Of a stretch of DNA of 11,894 nt, positions 5,545 through 11,375 are shown one piece after another. The DNA lies in NCBI GenBank assembly GCA_964596105.1, contig CAZQRT010000044.1, positions 1 through 11,894 on the forward strand. The letters run 5' to 3'. A program made the position numbers and the translations under genes. The first letter of the stretch is position 1, and the number at the start of each line of letters is the position of its first letter. This DNA comes from CAJUOR01 sp964596105 (lineage in GTDB: Bacteria > Bacillota_I > Bacilli_A > Erysipelotrichales > Coprobacillaceae). The notes beneath the pieces were generated by a model. The model saw only the letters and a program-made list of their open reading frames with translations, did no database searches and had not been told where the DNA came from.

Positions 5545-7239
5545 TTACTCACCGATGATATTCATCATATCTTTCTGGAAGACTTCCGTTTTCGCCTCTG
5601 CGTCAGCGGCGTCATTGCCCTTGATGGAGAAGTAGAACTTGCACTTCGGTTCCGTGCCGCTCGGGCGGGCGGCAATCCAGGAGCCATCCTCCAGATAATA
5701 CTTCAGAACATTAGACTTCGGCAGATCGATCGGAGTTTCCTTGTCGCCGTCATGACGTACGGACGTCTGATAATCCTCATAAGCCGTTACCTTCACGCCG
5801 CCGATCTCTTTCGGAGCGTCATTACGCAAATTAGCCATGATCTCCTGAATGCGGGCCGCGCCGCTGGCTCCGGCCTTCGAGAGCGCGATCTGTGTTTCCT
5901 TGAATGTGCCGTGCTTCGCGTAAAGCTCATTCAAAACATCAATCAGATCCTTGCCGTGCTGCTTGTAATAGTTGCCTGCCTCAGCGGCCGTCAAAACCGC
6001 CTGAACGGCATCCTTGTCACGAACGAAATCCTTAACGACACAGCCGTAGCTCTCTTCGTAACCGAAGATAAACTGCTTTTCATTGGTCTTCTCATACTTG
6101 CGAATCTTGTCGCCGATAAACTTGAAGCCCGTTAATGTCTTTTCCACATCAACCCCGTAGCTTCTCGCGACCAGCTCGCCCAGATCACTGGTGACAATCG
6201 TGTTATACATAACCGCGTTGTCAGGCAGTTTGCCCTGTTCCTTCAACTGGCTCAAAATGTACTCCAGATAAACCGCTGCCGACTGGTTGCCGCTCATCAT
6301 GACATACTTGTCATCATGCTTGGCGACAACACCGAGACGGTCGCCGTCAGGATCGCAGACAACGACAACATCAGCGCCGACTTCCTTGGCGCGAATAATA
6401 GCCTTCTCATAAGCCGCCGGAACTTCCGGATTCGGGCTCGCGGTATTCGTGTAATCCGGATCCGGGGCACACTGGCTCAAAACCGGATCAATATTATAAC
6501 CCAGACGAGTTAAAACCGTGCGGACCGGAATATTGCTTGTGCCGTGCTCAGGAGAAAAGACAATCTTAAAGTTGGATTTATCCATGCCCGGATTGACCTC
6601 AATACCCATCACGGCCTCATAATAAGCCTCATCGACCCGTTCGCCGATCCAGGTAATGTAAGGATAAGCCTCCTCATCGGAGCAAACCTCAATATTCAGC
6701 TCATCCTCAACTTCATTGACATAACGGACAACCTCATCAGCCCATTCCGGAATCAGCTGGCAGCCGGTATCATCATAAACCTTGTAGCCGTTGTACTCCT
6801 TCGGGTTGTGGCTGGCCGTAATCATAATGCCGCCGGCGCACTTCAAATAACGCACCGCGAAAGACAGCTCCGGCGTCGGACGCAAACTCTCAAAGACAAA
6901 AGAATTAATGCCGTAAGTAGCCAGCACCCTGGCACTCTCCATCGCGAAACGATAAGACTGATGACGGTTGTCATAACCGATCGCCACGCCCTTCTCCTTG
7001 GCGTCAGGCTTAGTCAAAAGATACTTCGCGAAACCGACATTGGCCTTGCGCACCGTATAAATATTCATACGATTCGTGCCGGCCCCTAAAATACCGCGCA
7101 TACCGGCCGTGCCGAACTCCAGGTTCGTATAGAAGGCATCCTCAATCTCCTTCTCATTCATACCCAACAGTTCGCTCTTCAAACCGGGATCCAGTTTCGG
7201 ATCATTCTTCCACTGGTTATATTTGTCCATATAACTCAT
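5545..7239 (-). CDS. pgcA: Phosphoglucomutase / phosphomannomutase (alpha-D-phosphohexomutase)
   Basis: A 564-residue cytosolic enzyme of the alpha-D-phosphohexomutase superfamily that interconverts hexose 1- and 6-phosphates, linking glycolysis to UDP-glucose, glycogen and cell-wall or lipid glycosylation. Four active-site loops are intact: TASHNPKEYNGYK at 141-153 with phosphoserine Ser143, metal-binding DPDGDR at 296-301, sugar-recognition GYEES at 393-397, and phosphate-binding RPSGTEPK at 525-532. Length matches the long PgcA-like branch (about 560-580) rather than the 450-residue GlmM/ManB branch. Start ATG 7239 has GAGGTGA at 7246-7252; a second Met at codon 4 is too far from it. Own extended -10 promoter with a cre-like site upstream. 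The symbol is by analogy with Bacillus; glucose versus mannose preference is not decided by sequence. Confidence 0.93.
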   Translation of the reverse strand: MSYMDKYNQWKNDPKLDPGLKSELLGMNEKEIEDAFYTNLEFGTAGMRGILGAGTNRMNIYTVRKANVGFAKYLLTKPDAKEKGVAIGYDNRHQSYRFAMESARVLATYGINSFVFESLRPTPELSFAVRYLKCAGGIMITASHNPKEYNGYKVYDDTGCQLIPEWADEVVRYVNEVEDELNIEVCSDEEAYPYITWIGERVDEAYYEAVMGIEVNPGMDKSNFKIVFSPEHGTSNIPVRTVLTRLGYNIDPVLSQCAPDPDYTNTASPNPEVPAAYEKAIIRAKEVGADVVVVCDPDGDRLGVVAKHDDKYVMMSGNQSAAVYLEYILSQLKEQGKLPDNAVMYNTIVTSDLGELVARSYGVDVEKTLTGFKFIGDKIRKYEKTNEKQFIFGYEESYGCVVKDFVRDKDAVQAVLTAAEAGNYYKQHGKDLIDVLNELYAKHGTFKETQIALSKAGASGAARIQEIMANLRNDAPKEIGGVKVTAYEDYQTSVRHDGDKETPIDLPKSNVLKYYLEDGSWIAARPSGTEPKCKFYFSIKGNDAADAEAKTEVFQKDMMNIIGE

Positions 7240-7258
7240 AAAGTCTCACCTCAAAAAG

Positions 7259-7267
7259 ATTATAACA
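7259..7267 (-). promoter_or_regulatory. Extended -10 promoter of pgm
   Basis: TGT followed by perfect TATAAT (7267-7259, minus strand), a TGn extended -10. No credible -35: the hexamer 17 bp upstream is just TTTTTT. Only 19 bp separate it from the ATG, so the transcript would start about at the Shine-Dalgarno GAGGTGA. A promoter without a -35 is a natural target for activation. Confidence 0.65.
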
Positions 7268-7305
7268 GATTTAAAGCCAAGAAAAAAGCATTATCCATTA
7301 TTTTT

Positions 7306-7319
7306 TAATACCGCTTACA
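7306..7319 (-). promoter_or_regulatory. cre-like element upstream of pgm
   Basis: Minus-strand TGTAAGCGGTATTA, 12 of 14 against TGWAARCGYTWNCW, beginning 41 bp upstream of the pgm -10 box and overlapping the ybaK stop codon (7315-7317). Same orientation and nearly the same spacing as the elements at gap and ptsH. Inferred CcpA site. Confidence 0.45.
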
Positions 7320-7785
7320 TTCCCCTTGAAACAACATCAATGACCTGTGCCCGGGTCGCCGAAAGCAAGTCATCCACCCCTAAAATCATCTGCATGCCGC
7401 GCTGCCCGGCGGATACCGACACCCTCTCAAAGTCCCGTACCGAACGGTCTATATAAGCGGGAAACGACTTCTTCATGCCCACGGGACTGCACCCGCCCCG
7501 GACATATCCGGTCACTGATAAAAGCTCCGCCAGCGGCAAAAGCGCGATCTTCTTGTCATCCACCGCCCTGGCCAGCTTCTTGAAATCAATCTCCTCCAAC
7601 AGCGGCACCATCACCACCATGATCCCTTTCCGCTCCCCCTTTAAAACGATCGTCTTAAAAATCTGCCCGGAACCCAGAGGTACATAAGAAAGGAGCTCCT
7701 CGCCATGACAGTCCTCCGGGTAAGTCACCACCTCATAAGGGATCTTCATTCTTTCCAGGATCCTTAAAGCATTTGTCTTTTTCAT
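7315..7785 (-). CDS. ybaK: Cys-tRNA(Pro)/Cys-tRNA(Cys) deacylase, YbaK/EbsC family
   Basis: A 156-residue single-domain trans-editing deacylase that hydrolyses Cys wrongly attached to tRNA(Pro), so protecting proline codons from mistranslation; cytosolic. The YbaK fold shows FKTIVLKG at 43-50 with the conserved Lys, and the signature GYVRGGCSPVGMKKSFP at 93-109 (G-x-x-x-G-G-x-S-P-x-G). Length fits the family (about 155-165). ATG 7785 has only a weak Shine-Dalgarno (GGGGAAA). It lies just after the HPr terminator with no promoter visible between, so expression probably depends on read-through of that hairpin. No terminator follows; the pgm promoter lies 48 bp beyond the stop. The deacylase call is strong; exact tRNA specificity is inferred from the family. 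Confidence 0.9.
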   Translation of the reverse strand: MKKTNALRILERMKIPYEVVTYPEDCHGEELLSYVPLGSGQIFKTIVLKGERKGIMVVMVPLLEEIDFKKLARAVDDKKIALLPLAELLSVTGYVRGGCSPVGMKKSFPAYIDRSVRDFERVSVSAGQRGMQMILGVDDLLSATRAQVIDVVSRGM

Positions 7786-7799
7786 ATTTTCCCCAATAC

Positions 7800-7822
7800 A
7801 AAAAAAGAGCCGAAGCTCTTTT
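7800..7822 (-). terminator. Intrinsic terminator of ptsH
   Basis: On the minus strand AAAAGAGC-TTCG-GCTCTTTT (7822-7803): 8-bp stem with a stable UUCG tetraloop and U7 tail reaching 7800, nine bases after the ptsH stop. On the other strand the A4 before the loop is followed by only T4, so it is chiefly a minus-strand terminator. Confidence 0.88.
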
Positions 7823-7831
7823 CAGAAGTTT

Positions 7832-8101
7832 TTACTCTGCGACCTTTTGCTCTTTGATGACCTTAGCGATGGAAGCGATAGCGTCCTTCTCATCATCGCC
7901 CTCAGCAACGATCTCAACCTCAGCCTTTGTCGGAACACCTAAAGACATGACACCCATGATCGATTTGAGGTTCACTGTTTTGCCGTTGTAGTTTAACTTA
8001 ATATCGCTGGCAAACTTGCTGGCCTGGTTAACCAGGATAGTTGCCGGCCTTGCGTGCAATCCTACCGGATCAGATACAACGAACGAAATTTTTTCAGCCA
8101 T
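7832..8101 (-). CDS. ptsH: HPr, phosphocarrier protein of the sugar phosphotransferase system
   Basis: An 89-residue HPr that passes phosphate from enzyme I to the sugar-specific enzyme II complexes; cytosolic. The His site is in DPVGLHARPA: His16 counting Met, the classical His15 after Met removal. The regulatory serine is in NLKSIMGVMSLGV: Ser47, classical Ser46, the HPr kinase target in Gram-positives, where HPr-Ser-P is the CcpA co-regulator. Both sites indicate an active PTS protein rather than an NPr- or Crh-like relative. ATG 8101 follows AAGGAGGG (8111-8118) by 9 bases; an upstream in-frame ATG at 8134 lies inside the -10 box and cannot be used. No ptsI adjoins it, unlike the common ptsHI pair: it stands alone, with its own promoter and terminator. 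Confidence 0.97.
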   Translation of the reverse strand: MAEKISFVVSDPVGLHARPATILVNQASKFASDIKLNYNGKTVNLKSIMGVMSLGVPTKAEVEIVAEGDDEKDAIASIAKVIKEQKVAE

Positions 8102-8132
8102 GTTTAATCTCCCTCCTTGAATAGCTGAATTC

Positions 8133-8141
8133 ATTATAGCA
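8133..8141 (-). promoter_or_regulatory. Extended -10 promoter of ptsH
   Basis: TGC followed by perfect TATAAT (8141-8133, minus strand), 31 bp ahead of the ATG; start of transcription about 8126. The hexamer 17 bp upstream (ATGGTA) is a poor -35, so the promoter depends on the TGn motif and possibly on an upstream activator. Confidence 0.65.
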
Positions 8142-8178
8142 CATTATCATAAAAATACCATAGTTTATAAGAAAAAAA

Positions 8179-8192
8179 TTCCAGCGCTTACA
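8179..8192 (-). promoter_or_regulatory. cre-like element upstream of ptsH
   Basis: Minus-strand TGTAAGCGCTGGAA, 12 of 14 against TGWAARCGYTWNCW, with a perfect left half and AGCGCT core. It starts 40 bp upstream of the ptsH -10 box, in the gap after ispF. Because HPr-Ser46-P is the CcpA partner, this would form a feedback loop. Inferred. Confidence 0.5.
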
Positions 8193-8198
8193 TTTTTC

Positions 8199-8690
8199 TC
8201 AAAGCAGCGTGATTTTGCCGCTCTTTTCCAAAAGACACACCGCCATGCTGACCATGCCCTCCTCGCGGCCGACAAAACCAAGCTTCTCGCCCCGCGTCGC
8301 CTTAATGTTGACCTGTTCCACACCGATCTCCAGCACCGCGGCGATATTTTCCCTCATCTTCGGGATATAAGGAGCCAGTTTCGGTCTTTCCGCGAGAATC
8401 GTCGCGTCGATATTTTCAACACGGAAACCATGCTGGCGGACCATCTGCCCCGCCTCCGCCAGTAAAAGCAAAGACGAAATCCCCTCATACTTGGGATCCG
8501 TATCAGGAAAATGAGTGCCCAGATCACCAAGCCCCAAAGCCCCGATCAAAGCCTCCGTGACGGCATGCGTTAAGACATCGGCATCACTGTGCCCCGCCAG
8601 TCCCTTCTCAAAATCAATCTTCACCCCGCCCAGAATCAAAGCCCGGTCCTCCACTAAAGGATGAATATCCACCGCCTGTCCAATTCTCAT
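8199..8690 (-). CDS. ispF: 2-C-methyl-D-erythritol 2,4-cyclodiphosphate synthase
   Basis: A 163-residue IspF that converts CDP-methylerythritol 2-phosphate to the cyclodiphosphate in the MEP isoprenoid pathway; cytosolic homotrimer. Metal ligands fall at the classical positions: Asp8 and His10 (VDIH) and His42 (THAVTEA). Also seen: GHSDADVL at 33-40, GDLGTHFPDTDP at 55-66 and EKLGFVGREEG at 135-145. Odd: the usual K-A-T-T-x-E cytidine-pocket motif reads K-A-T-R-G-E (130-135). The ATG overlaps the preceding gene's TGA by ATGA (8687-8690), with AGGATCAT as a possible weak ribosome site, so translation is likely coupled. Third gene of the rlmA operon; no ispD is adjacent. Only a weak A/U hairpin follows the stop. 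Standalone IspF, not an IspDF fusion. Confidence 0.96.
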   Translation of the reverse strand: MRIGQAVDIHPLVEDRALILGGVKIDFEKGLAGHSDADVLTHAVTEALIGALGLGDLGTHFPDTDPKYEGISSLLLLAEAGQMVRQHGFRVENIDATILAERPKLAPYIPKMRENIAAVLEIGVEQVNIKATRGEKLGFVGREEGMVSMAVCLLEKSGKITLL

Positions 8691-9562
8691 TTCATGATCC
8701 TCCTCGCTTTCTTCAAAGCCTCATCCATATCCGCAAGATGATCTAAATAAACATCCCTTCTCTTTCCGGAAATCACATCGGGAAAAGCGAGATGAAAAGC
8801 AAACAAATACAAACGGTCCGCCCTGTCCCCGTAAAGCTCGTCCCCGTCTATAGGATAGCCCAGCGCCTGTAAATGGACGCGGATCTGATGGCGGCGCCCG
8901 GTATCCAGCGTGCACAGTAAATAACTGAACCCGTCCTTTTCATACAGCTTGTGGACATGCGTGATCGCCTTTTTACCTTTAGGATAAACGATAAAACGCC
9001 CGCTGTGATGACGGTCCCGGCCCAGCGGCAAAACGCAGGTATAATCCTGATAAGGAAAACTTCCCCGCACCCGGCAAAGATAATCACGGCGGATTTTCTT
9101 TTCCGCCAGCATCGCGTCATAAAAAGGCTGAAAGAAAGGAACCTTGCTGTAAAGGACAAGCCCCTCCGTCTCCTTATCCAGGCGGTGCACGGGACGGGGC
9201 GGATAAGCCCCGTGACTGTAAGCGAGCACCGCGGTATTCAACGTGGGAACGTCCTTCTCATCATAGATCAATAATCCCCGGGGCTTGTGGACCACCAGGA
9301 CAAAATCATCCTCATAGACGACCCGAAAGCCGGAAACCATATGACCCGAATTCTTTTCTTTACCTTTGGGGATGACTCTTAAACGCACCTTGTCGGCAAT
9401 TATATTGCCGCGGAAAACCGGCTGATACCCCAACCGGACCCTCTCCATAGAAAAAAGCTCTTGCCGTTTTTTCACGGGAATGTGCCACAAACTAAACAGC
9501 TCATCTAACGTACATGAGCCCTCATACAGCGTCAGCCATTCCCCCTTGATATCATAACGCAT
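8687..9562 (-). CDS. RluA-family RNA pseudouridine synthase
   Basis: About 291 residues (297 if started at 9580); isomerises uridine to pseudouridine in rRNA or tRNA. An N-terminal S4-like part (roughly the first 65 residues) precedes the catalytic domain, with VVHKPRGLL, the signature PVHRLDKETEGLVLYSK carrying catalytic Asp (135 in the longer numbering), GRRHQIRVHL at 228-237 and GYPIDGDELYGD. Members of this family include RluC/RluD; the target uridine cannot be assigned. It overlaps the end of rlmA: start at 9562 gives an 11-bp overlap, 9580 a 29-bp overlap. Neither has a good Shine-Dalgarno. I prefer 9562 because it overlaps least and keeps the family-like N terminus. Ends in an ATGA overlap with ispF. 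Uses Lys-Glu (DKETEG) where relatives often have Arg-Glu. Confidence 0.92.
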   Translation of the reverse strand: MRYDIKGEWLTLYEGSCTLDELFSLWHIPVKKRQELFSMERVRLGYQPVFRGNIIADKVRLRVIPKGKEKNSGHMVSGFRVVYEDDFVLVVHKPRGLLIYDEKDVPTLNTAVLAYSHGAYPPRPVHRLDKETEGLVLYSKVPFFQPFYDAMLAEKKIRRDYLCRVRGSFPYQDYTCVLPLGRDRHHSGRFIVYPKGKKAITHVHKLYEKDGFSYLLCTLDTGRRHQIRVHLQALGYPIDGDELYGDRADRLYLFAFHLAFPDVISGKRRDVYLDHLADMDEALKKARRIMK

Positions 9563-10352
9563 AAATATGAAACCGGACATCGACCGTGGTTCGCAAAGGG
9601 GCGAGGTGATCTAAAATCTCGCGCCGCTCTTTTTTGATGTGATAATAATGCGGCGTCATCTTCACCAGATTCAAAGCGTCCTTTTGATTTTCAATATTCA
9701 GTAAAAAACGGACGTCCCTGATTTCCACCGTATCAAAAGGCAAAAGCAGGTAACGGTCATCCTTGGCATAGACCTCCCCGTACAAAAGCTCCTTCAATTC
9801 CCTTAAATGCCCGGCGTTATTCGCCGTGACATGAATGACATACCCGCCTTTCTTCACCACTCTTCTTAACTCCCCGGCATTGACAACCGTAAACAAAGCG
9901 GTGACGCAGTCCAGACTGTGATCTTGAAAAGGAAGATTTTTCATATTCGCGACCAGCCACGTGATCTCCCGGTTTAATTTACAGGCCATGGCGATCGCCT
10001 GCTTGGATATATCCACCCCGTATAGTTCATCACTTTTAAACTGCCCGTAGCGGTTCAGGTAGTAGCCAATCCCGCAGCCTAGATCTAAAAGTCTGATCTT
10101 TTCAGAAAAAAGGGAAGCGATGATCTCATTGAGCGTATCGGAAAGCGGCTCGTAATAACCGCGGTTTAAAAACTCGCGCCGCGCGATTAAACTCTCTTTA
10201 CTGTCGCCGGGCTCATTGGTCGCCTTGTCCTGATTCAACAAAAGATTCACATAACCAAGCCGCGCCTTGTCATAGTGATGATGGTTGACGCAGTCATAAC
10301 CCGACGCGCCAGATATCAAAGGCTCATGACACTTGGGACAAGCCAGAATCAT
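9552..10352 (-). CDS. rlmA: 23S rRNA (guanine-N1)-methyltransferase, RlmA family
   Basis: A 266-residue SAM-dependent methyltransferase of the RrmA/RlmA family, which methylates N1 of a guanine in helix 35 of 23S rRNA (G745 in enterobacteria, G748 by the Gram-positive RlmA(II)/TlrB branch, where it affects macrolide/ketolide response). N-terminal zinc site: CPKC at 5-8 with Cys21 and His25, then the family block YDKARLGYVNLL. The SAM-binding motif is LLDLGCGIGYY at 88-98, followed by GVDISKQAI. Length fits E. coli RrmA (269). Start ATG 10352 follows GGGAGGAGGG (10361-10370). An open frame continues upstream to 10514, but those 54 codons cover the predicted promoter and the RNA element at 10391-10475 and have no family match. 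First gene of the operon with the pseudouridine synthase and ispF. G745 versus G748 cannot be decided. Confidence 0.93.
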   Translation of the reverse strand: MILACPKCHEPLISGASGYDCVNHHHYDKARLGYVNLLLNQDKATNEPGDSKESLIARREFLNRGYYEPLSDTLNEIIASLFSEKIRLLDLGCGIGYYLNRYGQFKSDELYGVDISKQAIAMACKLNREITWLVANMKNLPFQDHSLDCVTALFTVVNAGELRRVVKKGGYVIHVTANNAGHLRELKELLYGEVYAKDDRYLLLPFDTVEIRDVRFLLNIENQKDALNLVKMTPHYYHIKKERREILDHLAPLRTTVDVRFHIYAL

Positions 10353-10373
10353 ATCCCATCCCTCCTCCCGCCC

Positions 10374-10382
10374 ATTATAACA
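10374..10382 (-). promoter_or_regulatory. Extended -10 promoter of the rlmA operon
   Basis: TGT followed by perfect TATAAT (10382-10374, minus strand), identical to the pgm promoter, 21 bp before the ATG. No -35: the position where one would lie is taken by the U-run and stem of the upstream terminator hairpin. The transcript would begin at or just before the Shine-Dalgarno. Confidence 0.6.
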
Positions 10383-10390
10383 AAACCCGC

Positions 10391-10425
10391 AAAAAAAAGA
10401 AACCACGACGGGAACGCAGTTTCTT
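10391..10425 (-). terminator. Intrinsic terminator forming the 3' end of the RNA candidate
   Basis: The 11-bp stem-loop at 10425-10397 is followed at once by U8 on the minus strand, a strong rho-independent terminator. It stops whatever is made from the promoter at 10482-10490 and would also stop transcripts running on from the SDR gene, while rlmA restarts from its own promoter 9 bp downstream. Confidence 0.8.
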
Positions 10426-10475
10426 CTCTCATCCGTAACGGGAATACGGATGAATATATTATAGAAATTTGGGAC
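10391..10475 (-). ncRNA. Candidate small RNA or attenuator leader with twin UUCCCGU loops
   Basis: About 85 nt on the minus strand, from a predicted start near 10475 to a U8 run at 10398-10391. Stem-loop 1: CATCCGTA (10452-10445), loop TTCCCGT, TACGGATG (10437-10430), 8 perfect pairs. Stem-loop 2: AAGAAACTGCG (10425-10415), the same loop TTCCCGT, CGTGGTTTCTT (10407-10397), 11 pairs including two G-U wobbles, running directly into U8 as an intrinsic terminator. The stems around the identical loops differ but keep pairing. The two wobbles exist only in minus-strand RNA, which fixes the strand. C-rich loops resemble the UCCC loops of some Firmicutes sRNAs that bind Shine-Dalgarno sequences; that parallel is inference. 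Alternatives: an attenuator in the rlmA leader, or a terminator for the SDR gene upstream. I recognise no known RNA family. Confidence 0.6.
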
Positions 10476-10481
10476 AATGTC

Positions 10482-10490
10482 ATTATAGCA
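10482..10490 (-). promoter_or_regulatory. Extended -10 promoter of the RNA candidate
   Basis: TGC followed by perfect TATAAT (10490-10482, minus strand), the same nine bases as the ptsH promoter. No good -35 (a TTGCAA lies too far, 21 bp). A second TATAAT at 10463-10458 lacks TGn and -35 but would start RNA right at stem-loop 1. Confidence 0.5.
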
Positions 10491-10655
10491 GATAATCCCT
10501 TTTTGTGTTTGCAATTTTTGAAAAATCGAAATTTTATTTTTCCGGCTTTTATGCGCTCTTTTTGCCTCTTTAACTATTTTTTCAAAATTGGAAACGTTTA
10601 ACTTTCCGGCAATTTTTTCAGTTTGTGAAAATTACTGTTATTCAGAAAATCCGCC
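10491..10655. other. AT-rich intergenic stretch downstream of the SDR gene
   Basis: No gene seen. Clearly more A/T-rich than the rest of the window, with many A and T runs. An imperfect inverted repeat AAAATT (10584-10589) / AATTTT (10611-10616) encloses GGAAA (10590-10594) / TTTCC (10603-10607). TTTCCGGC occurs twice (10539-10546, 10603-10610). No terminator with a proper U-run follows the SDR stop here. Could be the 3' untranslated region of the SDR transcript or upstream DNA of the RNA promoter. Confidence 0.4.
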
Positions 10656-11375
10656 TTATGATTTATACACTCTCCGGGCCAGCGGGGTGTAAAGGACAGA
10701 CGAGAAATAAAGCTGAATTTTCGCCAGAAAACCGTAAGTCGCATACCAGCGGTGATAACGGTTTTCTAAAAAACGCAGGATCTTTTTGTTGATCTCCGCG
10801 GGGTCTCTAGGCGGCAGAGAAAGATTAGGTTTTTCTTGCCAGAGCCCGGTCTCATAATAACCTAAAAGCAACGTCAAAACATCAATATGATCTCTGGCGC
10901 CCTCCAGATAAAGCGCCTTGCCCAAAGCGGCGACCCCGGCCTTGCAGGCGCCGTATACCGCTAGATCAGGCAAAGGACGATGCCCGGATAATGAGCTCAC
11001 GAGTATGATTTTCCCCTTGCCCTTTTTTTGAAAATAAGCGTAAGCCGCCCGCGCCAGCACTGTCACCGCCCAGAAATCAATCCGCACAAGCTTATTGATC
11101 TCTGTTTCAGACATATCCGCGAACGGCCCGTTATACAGGATGCCGGCGTTTAAAATGACAGCGTCAAGATCAGTTTCATCTTTCAGAATCTCATCCATCA
11201 TTTCAGGATGCTCATATTCCAGAAAGACCTTTTTGACGCCCTTTAAACCATCCAGAGCGGAACAGTCACTATCAGGGCGGACCGTCGCCACGACCTCATA
11301 TCCCGCCGCGATCAGACCCTGGCACATCACAAGGCCCAGCCCGCGATTCGCGCCGGTGATTAACGCTTTGCCCAC
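10656..11375 (-). CDS. Short-chain dehydrogenase/reductase (classical SDR)
   Basis: A 239-residue classical SDR, an NAD(P)-dependent oxidoreductase of unknown substrate. Rossmann cofactor loop TGANRGLG at 7-14, NAG at 76-78, catalytic Ser128 in VSSLSG and Y-x-x-x-K as Tyr141/Lys145 (YGACK). Arg at position 11 and TVRP after beta2 hint at NADP preference, not certain. The start is GTG (11375), with only a weak ribosome site; it overlaps the thioesterase gene's 3' end by 16 bp, so translation is probably coupled. The last 25 or so residues (KIQLYFSSVLYTPLARRV) are hydrophobic and basic and may touch the membrane. Partnering with an acyl-ACP thioesterase suggests a fatty-acyl or related lipid role, but the sequence does not look specifically like FabG. 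Confidence 0.9.
   Translation of the reverse strand: MGKALITGANRGLGLVMCQGLIAAGYEVVATVRPDSDCSALDGLKGVKKVFLEYEHPEMMDEILKDETDLDAVILNAGILYNGPFADMSETEINKLVRIDFWAVTVLARAAYAYFQKKGKGKIILVSSLSGHRPLPDLAVYGACKAGVAALGKALYLEGARDHIDVLTLLLGYYETGLWQEKPNLSLPPRDPAEINKKILRFLENRYHRWYATYGFLAKIQLYFSSVLYTPLARRVYKS

Noticed and set aside
6544..7089. A 181-codon open frame on the plus strand opposite pgm
   Set aside because: The minus-strand pgm reads without interruption with all four active-site motifs; the plus-strand frame has no ribosome site and no recognisable protein features.
8159..8198. Possible terminator after ispF: A5/T7 arms around an AGCGCT core
   Set aside because: The stem would be only A-T pairs with a 12-base loop; the core is better explained as part of the cre-like element.
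9598..9635. Terminator-like hairpin on the plus strand inside rlmA (GGGGCGAG / CTCGCGCC then T6)
   Set aside because: One mismatch, a 12-base loop and a 4-base gap before the T run; the sequence is well explained as rlmA coding and no plus-strand transcript is expected.
10353..10514. A 54-codon N-terminal extension of rlmA that stays open in frame
   Set aside because: It covers the rlmA promoter and the stem-loops, lacks family similarity, and the zinc-site Cys motif begins right after ATG 10352, which has a strong Shine-Dalgarno.
10584..10616. Imperfect inverted repeat in the AT-rich stretch as terminator of the SDR gene
   Set aside because: On the minus strand it is followed by A residues, not U, and it has a 3-base bulge; the U8 hairpin at 10391-10425 is the better terminator.
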